A stretch of DNA of 64,000 bases, taken from contig JBEHYN010000005.1 of the NCBI GenBank assembly GCA_048498155.1, positions 27,815 through 91,814 on the forward strand, read 5' to 3'. The translations under genes were made by a program, and so were the position numbers. The notes below the pieces were generated by a model. It was not told the origin of the DNA, did not search any database, and saw only the letters and a list, made by a program, of their open reading frames with translations. The stretch is from BOG-938 sp048498155. Its GTDB lineage: Bacteria > Pseudomonadota > Alphaproteobacteria > Caulobacterales > Caulobacteraceae. Below, in pieces: positions 52,530 through 62,025 of this stretch. Positions within the stretch are counted from its first letter, which is position 1. Each line of letters opens with the position of its first letter.

Positions 52530-53251
52530 GCGGTCCGCGCCGGCGGCGCGGGCAAGGGCTCGGCGCGGCTGGGATCCAGATAGCGGGCGGACAGCGGCGT
52601 CAGGTTCGCGTCCAGCTCGATCAGCAAGGGATTGCCCGTGGGAATCTCCACCCCGACGATGTCGGCGTCCGCCACGGCGAACAGCAGCTTGACGATGGCC
52701 CGCAAGGAATTGCCATGCGCGGCGATCAGCAGGGTTTCGCCGGATTTCAGTTTAGGCGCGATGTCCTCGCGCCAATAAGGCTCCACCCGCTCCAAGGTGG
52801 TCTTCAAGCTTTCCGTGGCGGGCGCCGCGATCCCGGCATAGCGACGGTCGCCGGACAGGTCGAACGGCCCGCCCGGCGCCATTGGGGGCGGGGGCGTGTC
52901 ATAGGAGCGGCGCCAGATCTTCACCTGGTCCTCTCCATAGGTCTTGGCGGTCTCAGCCTTGTCCAGGCCCGTCAGAGCGCCGTAGTGGCGCTCGTTGAGC
53001 CGCCAGCTCTTGGTGATCGGAACCCAGGCCTGGCCGGAGGCCGCCAGGGCCAGATTGGCCGTGCGGATCGCCCGCGTCAGCACGGAGGTGTAGGCGCGGT
53101 CGAACTTGAGCTCCGCAGCCTGGATCAGCGCCCCGCCCTTCTTGGCCTCCGCCTCGCCCTGGGCGGTCAGGTCCACGTCGACCCACCCGGTGAAGCGGTT
53201 CTCCAGATTCCATTGGCTTTGGCCGTGGCGGAGCAGAACAAGGGCGGGCAT
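52526..53251 (-). CDS. gpmA: 2,3-bisphosphoglycerate-dependent phosphoglycerate mutase GpmA
   Basis: Interconverts 3- and 2-phosphoglycerate in glycolysis. The 241-residue protein has LLRHGQSQWN (phosphohistidine H9), RFTGWVDVDLT, SWRLNERHYGALTG, and LIAAHGNSLRA with the second catalytic His. It overlaps the following deaminase gene by 4 bp. It lies divergent from the kdsD group. Confidence 0.96.
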   Translation of the reverse strand: MPALVLLRHGQSQWNLENRFTGWVDVDLTAQGEAEAKKGGALIQAAELKFDRAYTSVLTRAIRTANLALAASGQAWVPITKSWRLNERHYGALTGLDKAETAKTYGEDQVKIWRRSYDTPPPPMAPGGPFDLSGDRRYAGIAAPATESLKTTLERVEPYWREDIAPKLKSGETLLIAAHGNSLRAIVKLLFAVADADIVGVEIPTGNPLLIELDANLTPLSARYLDPSRAEPLPAPPARTA

Positions 53252-53362
53252 GGTCTTGGGGGTCCGCTTGAGATGGGGGCCGAACCGGCGGGCTAAGCCT
53301 TTGCCGAAGGGGCGTCAAGCGGACCGTTGGCCCTGTCGGCCCGCCGCTGCTATAGACCGGCC

Positions 53363-53542
53363 ATGCTGCCTGATCGCATCTTCTACCCCTTGGTCCTCGG
53401 CGCCTTCGCCGTCCTGATAGCCCTGGCCCTAGTATGGCCCCAAGGTCAGGGCGCGCCCTCGCCCGCGCCGTTCGGCCATCCGATGGTCGCCCCCACCCCC
53501 ACCGGGCCGGCCAGGCCCGTCCTTCCCACAATCACCCAATGA
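53363..53542 (+). CDS. Small single-pass membrane protein upstream of kdsD
   Basis: A 59-residue protein with one membrane helix (about 8-26, FYPLVLGAFAVLIALALVW) and a Pro-rich tail. Its TGA overlaps the kdsD ATG (ATGA), so it is translationally coupled to kdsD and likely co-expressed. No family is recognised. Confidence 0.7.
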   Translation: MLPDRIFYPLVLGAFAVLIALALVWPQGQGAPSPAPFGHPMVAPTPTGPARPVLPTITQ

Positions 53543-54501
53543 GCCCGTTCGACGCCATCACGGTGGGCCGCCGCGTGCTCGAGGTGGAGGCCGAGGCGCT
53601 GAAAGCCTTGTCGGGCGCCCTGGGGGACAGCTTCAACCAAGCGGTGGAAACCCTGTTCAAGGCCAAGGGCCGCATCGCCTGCACCGGCATCGGCAAGTCA
53701 GGCCTGGTGGCGCGAAAGATCGCCGCGACCTTGGCCTCGACCGGCTCGCCCGCCCTGTTCGTCCATCCGGCCGAAGCCAGCCACGGCGACCTGGGCATGA
53801 TCGGCCCGGGCGATGTGGTGCTGGCCCTGTCCAAATCGGGCGAAGCGCGCGAGCTGAGCGATATTCTGGCCTACGCCAAACGCTTCGACATTCCGCTGAT
53901 CGCCTTAACCGCCAGCGCCGATAGCGCGCTGGGCCGCGCTGCGGACGTGGTGCTGGCCCTGCCCGACGCAGAGGAAGCCACCGCCGAGGTCAATGCCCCG
54001 ACAACCTCCACCACCCTGCAGATCGCCCTGGGCGACGCCCTGGCCGTGGCCCTACTTGAGCGGCGCGGGTTCACGGCCAAGGACTTTCGCCTGTACCACC
54101 CCGGCGGCAAGCTGGGCGCCATGCTGCGCACCGTGGGCGATCTGATGCACGGCTTGGCCGACACCCCCCTGGCGCCGCCCGACGCGCCCATGCGCGAGAC
54201 CCTGTTGCTGATGACCGAAAAGCGGTTCGGCTGCGTGGGCGTGGTGGGCCAGGATGGACGGCTGGAGGGGATCATCACCGACGGCGATCTTCGGCGGCAC
54301 ATGGACGGCCTGTTTCAACGCACAGCCGGCCAGGTGATGACGCCCTCGCCCAAGAGCGTCCCGCCCGCCATGCTGGCCGCCGAAGCGCTCAAGCGCATGA
54401 GCCAGACCGCGCCGCCGTCCACCGTGCTGTTCGTGGTCGAAGATGAGCGGCCGGTCGGCATTTTGCACATCCACGATCTGGTTCGCGCCGGAGTCATCTG
54501 A
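53539..54501 (+). CDS. kdsD: Arabinose-5-phosphate isomerase KdsD/KpsF
   Basis: Converts ribulose-5-phosphate to arabinose-5-phosphate, the first step to Kdo. The 320-residue protein has an SIS domain (ICTGIGKSGLVARKIAATLASTGSPALFVHPAEASHGDLGMI-like region, about 50-95, and ALSKSGE), followed by two CBS domains (about 205-320, with GIITDGDLRRH and GILHIHDLV). It starts the plus-strand group kdsD, phosphohexomutase, ugd and dioxygenase. Confidence 0.95.
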   Translation: MSPFDAITVGRRVLEVEAEALKALSGALGDSFNQAVETLFKAKGRIACTGIGKSGLVARKIAATLASTGSPALFVHPAEASHGDLGMIGPGDVVLALSKSGEARELSDILAYAKRFDIPLIALTASADSALGRAADVVLALPDAEEATAEVNAPTTSTTLQIALGDALAVALLERRGFTAKDFRLYHPGGKLGAMLRTVGDLMHGLADTPLAPPDAPMRETLLLMTEKRFGCVGVVGQDGRLEGIITDGDLRRHMDGLFQRTAGQVMTPSPKSVPPAMLAAEALKRMSQTAPPSTVLFVVEDERPVGILHIHDLVRAGVI

Positions 54502-54587
54502 TTTTCATCGCGCGCCGGTCGGTTCGGCTGGCCTTGCGGCGGTTTTTGCCGCTAAGAGGCGGGCGCCCACTGTCAAAGGGAATCCCC

Positions 54588-56090
54588 ATGTTATCCGCGC
54601 CCAGCGCCGACCTTACCCCCAACACCTTCGCCTACGAGAACCAGGCTCTGGTCAAGGCGACCGGCTTTCGTGAATACGACGCCCGTTGGCTGTTCGGACC
54701 GGACATCAACCTGCTGGGAGTCGAAGCCTTAGGGCTGGGCCTTGGAACCTATATCCAGGAGCTGGGCCATAGCCGCATCGTCGTCGGCCACGATTTCCGC
54801 TCCTATTCCCTGTCGATCAAACAGGCCCTGACGCTCGGTCTGATCGCGGCCGGCTGCGAGGTGCTCGACATCGGCCTGGCGGTCTCGCCCATGGCCTATT
54901 TCGCCCAGTTCGATCTGGACGCGCCATGCGTGGCCATGGTCACCGCCAGCCACAACGAAAACGGCTGGACCGGGGTGAAAATGGGGGCGCAACGCCCGCT
55001 GACCTTTGGCCCCGATGAGATGGGCCGGCTGAAGGAGATCGTGCTGGGCGGCGCCTGGAAGGAAAAGGCTGGCGGCAAGCTGACCCATGTGCCGGGCGTG
55101 GCCGAGCGCTATATCGCCGACGCCGCCTCCAAGCTGAAGCTCACACGCCCCCTCACCGTGATCACCGCGTGCGGCAACGGCACAGCCGGACATTTCGCCC
55201 CCGAAGCCCTGCGCCGGATGGGCGTGGCGGTGGTGGTCGAGATGGACTGCGACTTGGACTGGACCTTCCCCAAGTACAATCCCAACCCCGAAGACAGCAT
55301 CATGCTGCACGCCATGGCCAATTCGGTGCGCCATTTCAACGCCGACCTGGCCCTGGGCTTTGACGGCGACGGCGATCGCTGCGGCGTGGTGGACGACGAA
55401 GGCGAGGAGATCTTCGCCGACAAGATCGGCCTGATGCTGGCGCGCGATCTGTCGGAGGTTCACCCGGACGCGACCTTCATTGTCGACGTCAAATCCACCG
55501 GCCTGTTCATCACCGATCCGGTGCTGAAGAAAAACGGGGCTAAGACGGTCTATTGGAAAACCGGGCACAGCTACATCAAACGCAAGACAGCCGAGATCGG
55601 CGCCCTGGCCGGCTTTGAGAAATCCGGCCACTTCTTCTTCAACCAGCCGCTCGGGCGCGGCTATGACGACGGGCTGGTCGCCGCCGCCGCCATCCTGGCC
55701 ATGCTGGACCGCAACCCGGACAAGAAACTGTCGGACCTCAAGAAAGCCCTGCCGGTCGCCTACACCTCCTTGACGATGTCGCCGCACTGCTCGGACGAAA
55801 CAAAATACGGCGTGGTTGAGCAGATTGTGCGGGAATACCAGGCGTTAGCCGCCGCCGGAGGCCTGATCGAGGGTCGCAAGATCGCCGAGGTGTTGACCGT
55901 CAACGGCGTGCGCGTGACCTTGGAAGACGGTTCCTGGGTTCTGGTGCGAGCGTCCTCCAACAAGCCCGAACTGGTGGTGGTGGTGGAGAGCATGGCCAGC
56001 GAGAATGATATGCGCGCCCTGTTTCATAACGAAGTGAAGCCGCGCCTGGCCAAATACCCGGGCGTCGGCGCCTACAACCAGGAAATCTAA
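54588..56090 (+). CDS. Phosphomannomutase/phosphoglucomutase (ManB/AlgC type)
   Basis: Interconverts hexose-6- and -1-phosphates for nucleotide-sugar synthesis. The 500-residue alpha-D-phosphohexomutase has GFREYDARW near the N-terminus, the phosphoserine loop TASHNENG (Ser about 124), the metal loop LGFDGDGDRCG and a C-terminal phosphate loop VLVRASSNKPELVV. The latter resembles AlgC-type RASNTxP. AAAGGG lies 7 nt before the ATG. It precedes ugd by 4 bp, so the two are probably one operon feeding UDP-glucuronate and related sugars. Confidence 0.94.
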   Translation: MLSAPSADLTPNTFAYENQALVKATGFREYDARWLFGPDINLLGVEALGLGLGTYIQELGHSRIVVGHDFRSYSLSIKQALTLGLIAAGCEVLDIGLAVSPMAYFAQFDLDAPCVAMVTASHNENGWTGVKMGAQRPLTFGPDEMGRLKEIVLGGAWKEKAGGKLTHVPGVAERYIADAASKLKLTRPLTVITACGNGTAGHFAPEALRRMGVAVVVEMDCDLDWTFPKYNPNPEDSIMLHAMANSVRHFNADLALGFDGDGDRCGVVDDEGEEIFADKIGLMLARDLSEVHPDATFIVDVKSTGLFITDPVLKKNGAKTVYWKTGHSYIKRKTAEIGALAGFEKSGHFFFNQPLGRGYDDGLVAAAAILAMLDRNPDKKLSDLKKALPVAYTSLTMSPHCSDETKYGVVEQIVREYQALAAAGGLIEGRKIAEVLTVNGVRVTLEDGSWVLVRASSNKPELVVVVESMASENDMRALFHNEVKPRLAKYPGVGAYNQEI

Positions 56091-56094
56091 CCCT

Positions 56095-57396
56095 ATGCGC
56101 GTCGCCATGATCGGAACGGGTTATGTCGGGCTGGTGTCTGGCGCCTGCTTCGCCGACTTCGGCCATGTGGTCACCTGTATCGACAAGGACGCCTCCAAGA
56201 TCGAGCGGCTGAAGAAGGGCGAGATTCCTATTTTCGAGCCCGGCCTGGACGATCTGGTCGCGCGCAATGTGCGCGAGGCGCGGCTGTTCTTCGCGACGGA
56301 CAGCGCCCTGGCGGTGCGCGAGGCCGATGCGGTGTTCATCGCGGTCGGGACCCCTTCTCGCCGAGGCGACGGCCATGCCGACCTCAGCTACGTCTATGCA
56401 GCGGCCGAAGAGATCGCCAGCCAGATCGACGGCTTCACCGTGGTGGTGACCAAGTCCACCGTGCCCGTCGGCACAGGCGATGAGATCGAGGCCATCCTCA
56501 AGCGCGTCAGACCGGACGGCGACTTCGCGGTGGTGTCCAATCCTGAGTTTCTGCGCGAGGGCGCGGCGATCAACGACTTCAAGCGCCCCGACCGGGTGGT
56601 GGTGGGAACCGAGGACGAGCGGGCCAAGGTGGTGATGGCCGAACTGTACCGCCCGTTGAACCTGAACGAGAGCCCGATCCTGTTCACCGGACGGCGAACC
56701 TCGGAGCTGACCAAATATGCGGCCAACGCCTTCCTGGCGATGAAGATCACCTTCATCAATGAAATCGCTGATTTGTGTGAAGTCCTTGACGCCGATGTTC
56801 AGCAAGTCGCCCGCGGCATCGGCTTAGACAACCGCATCGGCTCCAAATTCCTGCACGCGGGCCCCGGCTATGGCGGATCGTGTTTTCCCAAGGACACCTT
56901 GGCCCTGGTGCGCACGGCTTCTGACGCCGGCTCTCCAATCCGGCTGGTGGAGACCACTGTCGAGGTCAACGACGCCCGCAAGAAGGCCATGGCGCAAAAG
57001 ATCGTCAAGGCCATGGGCGGCGCGGTGGCGGGCAAGCGGATCGGCGTGCTCGGCCTGACCTTCAAGCCCAACACCGACGATATGCGCGATGCGCCTTCGC
57101 TCGATATCGTGCCGGCCCTGATCGGCATGGGCGCGACGGTCCAGGCCTACGATCCAGAAGGCCATGAAGCGCGGCAAATGCTGACCGGCGCTGAATTTAA
57201 GGCTGGCCCTTACGACGTCGCCGAAGACGCCGACGCCCTGGTGATCCTCACCGAATGGGACCAATTCCGCGCCTTGGATCTGGACCGGATCAAGCTGCTG
57301 ATGCGCACGCCCCTAGTGGTGGATCTGCGCAATATCTATCGCCCCGCCGAGATGACCGCGCGCGGGTTCGATTATCGGGGCGTCGGACGGCGCTGA
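56095..57396 (+). CDS. ugd: UDP-glucose 6-dehydrogenase Ugd
   Basis: Oxidises UDP-glucose to UDP-glucuronate with two NAD. The 433-residue protein has the Rossmann loop MIGTGYVGL (about 5-13), TKSTVPVGT, NPEFLREG and the catalytic Cys263 in GPGYGGSCFPKD. VLGLTFKPNTDDMRDAPS marks the C-terminal domain. It follows the phosphohexomutase by 4 bp. Its substrate is made by GalU, encoded earlier in the window. Confidence 0.97.
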   Translation: MRVAMIGTGYVGLVSGACFADFGHVVTCIDKDASKIERLKKGEIPIFEPGLDDLVARNVREARLFFATDSALAVREADAVFIAVGTPSRRGDGHADLSYVYAAAEEIASQIDGFTVVVTKSTVPVGTGDEIEAILKRVRPDGDFAVVSNPEFLREGAAINDFKRPDRVVVGTEDERAKVVMAELYRPLNLNESPILFTGRRTSELTKYAANAFLAMKITFINEIADLCEVLDADVQQVARGIGLDNRIGSKFLHAGPGYGGSCFPKDTLALVRTASDAGSPIRLVETTVEVNDARKKAMAQKIVKAMGGAVAGKRIGVLGLTFKPNTDDMRDAPSLDIVPALIGMGATVQAYDPEGHEARQMLTGAEFKAGPYDVAEDADALVILTEWDQFRALDLDRIKLLMRTPLVVDLRNIYRPAEMTARGFDYRGVGRR

Positions 57397-57488
57397 TCTG
57401 TCCAATTTCCGTCTCGGGCCTCCAAGAGGTATAAGCCCACGGAATTCGCCGCCTGATTCAGGCGACTGATCGACCACTGGAGTCATTC

Positions 57489-58190
57489 ATGGCGCAAGAG
57501 GCCCAGGCCCTGCAACCTCGCTTTACCGTCGATCCGGACATCAAGCCGCTGTTTGGCGCCCTCAGCGCCAGCCTCACGACGGCCCAGCAGAACGAGGCGC
57601 CCTATCGCCACTGGCTGCTGCGCGACATGTTCCCTGAAGCGGTGGCGAAAACCTTGTCGGTCCTGCCCTTCCCTAAGCCGGATCTGCATGGCGTGTCAGG
57701 CAAACGCGAGCTGCACAATGACACGCGCAGCTATTTCGACGCCGCCAACAACCAGCGCTTCGCGGTGTGCGATCAGGTGGCTCGCCTGTTCCAGGCCGAG
57801 GAGACTGTGCAGCTGTTTCAGCAGCGCACCGGCGCAGACCTGTCGGGCACCAATGTGCGGATCGAATACACCCTGGACGCCGACGACTTCTGGCTGCAGC
57901 CCCACACCGACCTGGGGGTGAAGCGCATTTCCCTACTCTACTACATGCCCGACGGGCCCGATCAGGAAGACCTCGGCACCGATATCTATGTGGACCCCGA
58001 CACCTGGGCCGGGCGCCCCGCGTTCAAATGGAACAGCGCCCTGATGTTCGTGCCCTCAAACAACACCTACCACGGCTTCGAACGACGCGAGATTCCGCGC
58101 ATTCGGCGCACGGTGATCGTCAATTACGTGACCCAGGACTGGATGGCCCGCGAACAGCTGGCCTATCCGACGATTCCGGTGAGGGCCTGA
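57489..58190 (+). CDS. 2-oxoglutarate/Fe(II)-dependent oxygenase-like protein
   Basis: A 233-residue protein with a double-stranded beta-helix Fe(II) site: H139-x-D141 (QPHTDLGVK) and the distal H195 (TYHGFERR). The 2-oxoglutarate-binding Arg (R206 or R207) lies 11-12 residues later in RIRRTVIVNYV. It is probably a 2OG oxygenase that hydroxylates a small molecule, sugar or protein. It follows ugd by 92 bp on the same strand, and a second unrelated 2OG-type oxygenase occurs in the next operon. Substrate unknown. Confidence 0.8.
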   Translation: MAQEAQALQPRFTVDPDIKPLFGALSASLTTAQQNEAPYRHWLLRDMFPEAVAKTLSVLPFPKPDLHGVSGKRELHNDTRSYFDAANNQRFAVCDQVARLFQAEETVQLFQQRTGADLSGTNVRIEYTLDADDFWLQPHTDLGVKRISLLYYMPDGPDQEDLGTDIYVDPDTWAGRPAFKWNSALMFVPSNNTYHGFERREIPRIRRTVIVNYVTQDWMAREQLAYPTIPVRA

Positions 58191-58307
58191 GGGGGCATAG
58201 GTCAAGCGCAGCGCTCCCGGCACGCCCCCTCCCCCGCTTCGCGGTGGAGGACGCAATTTAAGCGTCTAGCGTCTTGGGGGACAGGAGCACCTGTCACCGT
58301 TCCGCTA

Positions 58308-59258
58308 TTACGACTTGGCTTGGAGCAGCCTGCGCACCCTCTCCGCCGCCGCCGGCGTCGCATTGATGGGCGCACTGGAGCCTTGCGGCACGGGCGAGCC
58401 ATCCAGCAACCCAACGATCCCCCGCTGAACGAGATTGGCCAGGAATTTGCGGTGGCGCGCGCCGCCGCCGATGTCGAACACGGCCACGGACCGCCCGGTG
58501 GCGACCGCTTCCGACACCATGGAAACACTGTCGCCGGTAACCGCCAACTGGTCGGCCAGGGCCAGAATGCCCTGATAGGGATTGTCCCCCTGCCCGTCCC
58601 ACATCAGCACCCGAGGATCGGCCCCAAACGCCTGCTGGAACAGAGCCTTGACCTCGTCCGGGGTGCGCCGAGAGGCCGTTATGACCAGTCCGCCATCAGA
58701 GCCGCGCAGCCGGTTCAGAGCCTCGATCATCGCCTGAGCCTTTTGCGCGGTGAAGGGATGACGCCGGGTCGATCCGCCCAGCAGTACGCCTGTCAGGGGC
58801 CTGGGCAGATGCGCAAACCGTTCTCTCCAAGCCTCACCCGCAGCCACCAGTTTTTCGGCGGTCACGTCATGCAGAGCCGTGTCGATCCGCATGACGTTCG
58901 GCCCATCGATGCCGTCGTGGCGCATGGCGATGACCAGGTCGAACTCGCCGAGCGGCGCCAGCGGGTTTTGGATGTGCACGGCCAAGGTCCGCCCCCCGCT
59001 CGCGCGCCGCACGGCGATGGCCGCCTTGGCGGCACGGCGGCTGCAGCTGATGATCAGGTCCGGCCAGGGCGGCGCCAAGACCGGCCTTACACCCTTGAGC
59101 GTGACCCGCCACAGGGCCGGCGGCGCCAGGGACCATGGCGCCTTTAAGCCAATGACCTTCTCTTCCGCCTCAAGCTCCAGGGCATTGACCAAGCCCCTCG
59201 CCTGGCTGCGAAAGCCGGCCTCCCCGGTGGTCATCCACCAAACGACGGGCGCGCTCAT
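58308..59258 (-). CDS. ELM1-family protein (mitochondrial fission ELM1 homologue, GtrOC1-like)
   Basis: A 316-residue protein of the Mito_fiss_Elm1 family. It has MTTGEAGFRSQARGLVNAL at the N-terminus, IISCSRRAAKAAIAVRR, VHIQNPL and FDLVIAMRHDGIDGPNV. The C-terminal half has VLLGGST, VTGDSVSMVSEAVATGRSVAVFDIGG and FLANLVQRG, resembling the nucleotide-sugar half of GT-B enzymes. The plant homologue affects mitochondrial fission; bacterial members are probable glycosyltransferases or glycan enzymes (inference). It is the last gene of a tight operon and overlaps the GT39-like gene by 4 bp. Confidence 0.88.
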   Translation of the reverse strand: MSAPVVWWMTTGEAGFRSQARGLVNALELEAEEKVIGLKAPWSLAPPALWRVTLKGVRPVLAPPWPDLIISCSRRAAKAAIAVRRASGGRTLAVHIQNPLAPLGEFDLVIAMRHDGIDGPNVMRIDTALHDVTAEKLVAAGEAWRERFAHLPRPLTGVLLGGSTRRHPFTAQKAQAMIEALNRLRGSDGGLVITASRRTPDEVKALFQQAFGADPRVLMWDGQGDNPYQGILALADQLAVTGDSVSMVSEAVATGRSVAVFDIGGGARHRKFLANLVQRGIVGLLDGSPVPQGSSAPINATPAAAERVRRLLQAKS

Positions 59259-60778
59259 GGCGCAGCCTTGGCCCAGGCGGGCGAAGGATAGGGCGTCAAA
59301 AGATTGTGCGCCTGGATCACCGTCAGGGGAATCTCCGCCTTGCCGCCGCGGCCCACGGAGAACCCGGCCAGGGGCTTAAGGGATGCGAAGTGCGGCGCGA
59401 TGTTCGCAAGCTCCTGGGCCACGGTCGGACCACGGCCAATGATCAGGGCGTATTGTCCTACAATACCCCCGGCGTTGGCGCGGAAGGCATATTCACGCGG
59501 ATCACGGTTGAACACCACGACCGGATCGATGTCCCCCAGCGCCTGGTCGATCTTGCCCGCCTCATTCCACTCCACCGCCACCACGAACTGGCCGGGCCTC
59601 TTCAGCAGTCCCGCTCTATCCAGTTGCCCACGCAGGGACGACCAGTCGATGGCCTCATAGGTCGGATCGGTCTTGGGGAAGACCTTGGGAAAGGCGTCCT
59701 TGACCCAGGCCGTGCTCGCGTCGCTGACCGCCACGGCCCAGAACGCTAAAAGCACGCCTGCGGAGATCGCCGCCCAGCGCAGCGGCCAAGCGCGGCCCGA
59801 ACGCGCCAGCGCGTCGCCCAGCACCGGAAACAGCATCAACCACCCCGGCATAGGCCAATGGGGCAGGACCTTGGAGCCGAACAACGGCAGCAGGGTGAAC
59901 AGCACGATGGTCGGCGCCGCGGCCATCAGACACAGCCATGAACGCCGATCCGCCGGCCCCGCCTTAATCGCTCTCCACCCGGCCCAGACCAGGGGAACCA
60001 CGATCCAGGGCGCCAGCAGCGCGGCTTGGCCTGCCAGACCGATCAGCGGGCCCAAGGGCGTCAGATGGCGCGGCGCCCCGCGCGCGCCCTGGAAGGTGAA
60101 GGATATCCACTGGTGTTGGGCGTTCCACACCAGCACCGGCGACGCCACGGCCAGGATCAGCACCCCAGCCAGATAGGGCCAGGGCGTGCTCAGCTCCCGC
60201 CGCCCCTCGCGGGTCGTTATCAGAAACAGTCCCAGGCCCAAACCCACCGTCGCCGCCTGGTATTTGGACAGGGCGGCGAGGCCCAGCCACAGACCCACGG
60301 CAGGCCACCAGACCCGCCCGCGCTCGCTCTCCCCCACGCGAGGGAAAAAGATGCGGACGAAGCACAAGGCCGCCGCCAGTTCGCAGAATATCAAGGGCCC
60401 GTCCGGCAGCACCCACTCCCCTGCCGCCAGGGTGAAGAACGCCGAGAGGTTCAATGACAGCACGGCCCACACGCCCGCCGCCTCGCCGAACAAACGCGAG
60501 GTCAGGCGGAACATCAGCCAGGACGAGCCGGCGAACAGGGCGATGAATGGCAGCCGGGTCCAGCGGCCGTAACCGAACGTCTCTCCGCCCAGGTGCGCCA
60601 GCCACTGATGCAGGGGCGGGTGATCGAAGTAGGACAGGTGCAATTCGCGCGCGACGGCCGTGGAATAGGACTCGTCCATGCCCAGGCCCATGAGCGCGGA
60701 CGCCGCCAACCGAACCAGGACGAAGCCGCCGATGATCAGAAGGACACGGCGCTCTGCATCCGAGACGGCTCGCGTCAT
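59255..60778 (-). CDS. GT39-type polyprenyl-phosphate sugar transferase (PMT_2/ArnT-like)
   Basis: A 507-residue integral-membrane GT-C glycosyltransferase with about 10-12 membrane helices. The first periplasmic loop holds the conserved acidic site: GMDESYSTAVARELHLSYFDHPPLHQWL (Asp-Glu, and Asp-His-Pro-Pro). It probably transfers a sugar from a polyprenyl-phosphate carrier to lipid A, glycan or protein. A soluble periplasmic domain of about 120 residues follows the last helix. It begins 1 bp after the ligase-like gene stop, so they are co-translated. Confidence 0.9.
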   Translation of the reverse strand: MTRAVSDAERRVLLIIGGFVLVRLAASALMGLGMDESYSTAVARELHLSYFDHPPLHQWLAHLGGETFGYGRWTRLPFIALFAGSSWLMFRLTSRLFGEAAGVWAVLSLNLSAFFTLAAGEWVLPDGPLIFCELAAALCFVRIFFPRVGESERGRVWWPAVGLWLGLAALSKYQAATVGLGLGLFLITTREGRRELSTPWPYLAGVLILAVASPVLVWNAQHQWISFTFQGARGAPRHLTPLGPLIGLAGQAALLAPWIVVPLVWAGWRAIKAGPADRRSWLCLMAAAPTIVLFTLLPLFGSKVLPHWPMPGWLMLFPVLGDALARSGRAWPLRWAAISAGVLLAFWAVAVSDASTAWVKDAFPKVFPKTDPTYEAIDWSSLRGQLDRAGLLKRPGQFVVAVEWNEAGKIDQALGDIDPVVVFNRDPREYAFRANAGGIVGQYALIIGRGPTVAQELANIAPHFASLKPLAGFSVGRGGKAEIPLTVIQAHNLLTPYPSPAWAKAAP

Positions 60779-60779
60779 G

Positions 60780-62015
60780 TCAGGTCGTCTCGCTCCCCGG
60801 GGCGCTCGTCGGCAGGGTTCTGGCGAACGCCACGCAGACGGTCATGGTCAGGGCCCCCACGCACAGCCACCACTCCTGCCACAGACCAAAGCCCACGGCG
60901 CTGATGAAGATATAGACCGTGGCGGCGGCCGAAGCGACGGCTGCGAACAGGCGATCCCCTTGCTCGTCCCGCCTGGCGATCCTGAGCCAAAGCCAAACCC
61001 AGAAGGCCGCGCCCAGCAGGCCCCCCACCGCCCCCAGTTCGTACCATAGCTGCAGCGGACCGTTGTGCGGATGCAGGGGTACTATGCCTGGGAAGGTGCG
61101 GCTGGCGTCCAGCCCCGCGCCGCGCAGGGGATGTTGGACGAATTGCTCGGCCACGAAGCTCCAGATGCGGAGCCGATCGGCCCATGAGGGCGGCAGGTGC
61201 GCTTTGAGGAGGGCGTAGGCGCCGAAGTGATCTATCGCGAGCATGACCAGGGGCGTCAGCACCATATAGGCGGCCGTAATGGCCATCAGCGCCAAAATGG
61301 CGGGTCGGCCAAACCGCCTGACCAAGAGGAAGGCCGGAATGCTGACCAGCAGGCCCGCAGTGGGCGCAGAGCCGCGCATGAGGATCAAGGACAGTGGCAC
61401 AAAGGCCGCCATGGCGAACGCGAGCTTCGTTCGGCCCTGGCGATGCAACGCCATGCCGAGTGGCCAGGCGAGAACGGCGGCGACATAGCCGCCTTGCGCC
61501 AGGGCGCGCACCGCAAGGTCAGGGCGGGTGAAGTCATGCACGGCCGCCATGAGCGCTTGATAGACGGCGGCGTGCGAAAACCCTTCCTCGGTCAGCAGCG
61601 CCAGTCCGCAGAGCAGCCCGAAGGACAGCCAGGTCAGGCCCTTGATCGCCGTATCCCGCTCCAGCCGCGCTATGGCCGTGACCAGGGCCGTGCAAAGGAC
61701 AAGCTGCAGTCCTAGATGCAGGACGGTGGCCCGTGTGAGGGTCTTCAACGATCCCAACCCGTGCAGATTGGGAGCCGGCGTCCAAGCCAACCCGATGACC
61801 GACCAAGTCACCAGGGCAAGAAGGATGGCCACGCCTGGCCAATCGGCACGTGAAGGCCGCGCTAGGAACAGGCTGGCGCCACCGGCCAGGCCGACGGTCG
61901 GCGCAAAACCACGCACGCCCAGGAACAAACAGATCGGCGTGAAGACCGCCAGGAACCCGAAAAGAGCCAGCAGGCAGCGTTGGGTGAACGGACCGCTCGC
62001 GTGGGGCTGGGTCAT
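60780..62015 (-). CDS. O-antigen ligase/polymerase-family membrane protein (Wzy_C)
   Basis: A 411-residue protein with about 11 membrane helices and a large periplasmic loop. The loop contains HPLRGAGLDASRTFPGIVPLHPHNGPLQLWYELGAVGG, with the conserved Arg and His-Pro-His-Asn of Wzy_C proteins. Such proteins ligate or polymerise glycans on undecaprenyl carriers. The ATG at 62015 is chosen; the frame is open 19 codons further into the spacer. It lies 10 bp after the upstream oxygenase gene, and its stop is 1 bp before the GT39-like start. Confidence 0.88.
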   Translation of the reverse strand: MTQPHASGPFTQRCLLALFGFLAVFTPICLFLGVRGFAPTVGLAGGASLFLARPSRADWPGVAILLALVTWSVIGLAWTPAPNLHGLGSLKTLTRATVLHLGLQLVLCTALVTAIARLERDTAIKGLTWLSFGLLCGLALLTEEGFSHAAVYQALMAAVHDFTRPDLAVRALAQGGYVAAVLAWPLGMALHRQGRTKLAFAMAAFVPLSLILMRGSAPTAGLLVSIPAFLLVRRFGRPAILALMAITAAYMVLTPLVMLAIDHFGAYALLKAHLPPSWADRLRIWSFVAEQFVQHPLRGAGLDASRTFPGIVPLHPHNGPLQLWYELGAVGGLLGAAFWVWLWLRIARRDEQGDRLFAAVASAAATVYIFISAVGFGLWQEWWLCVGALTMTVCVAFARTLPTSAPGSETT

Positions 62016-62025
62016 CGCCCGCCGC

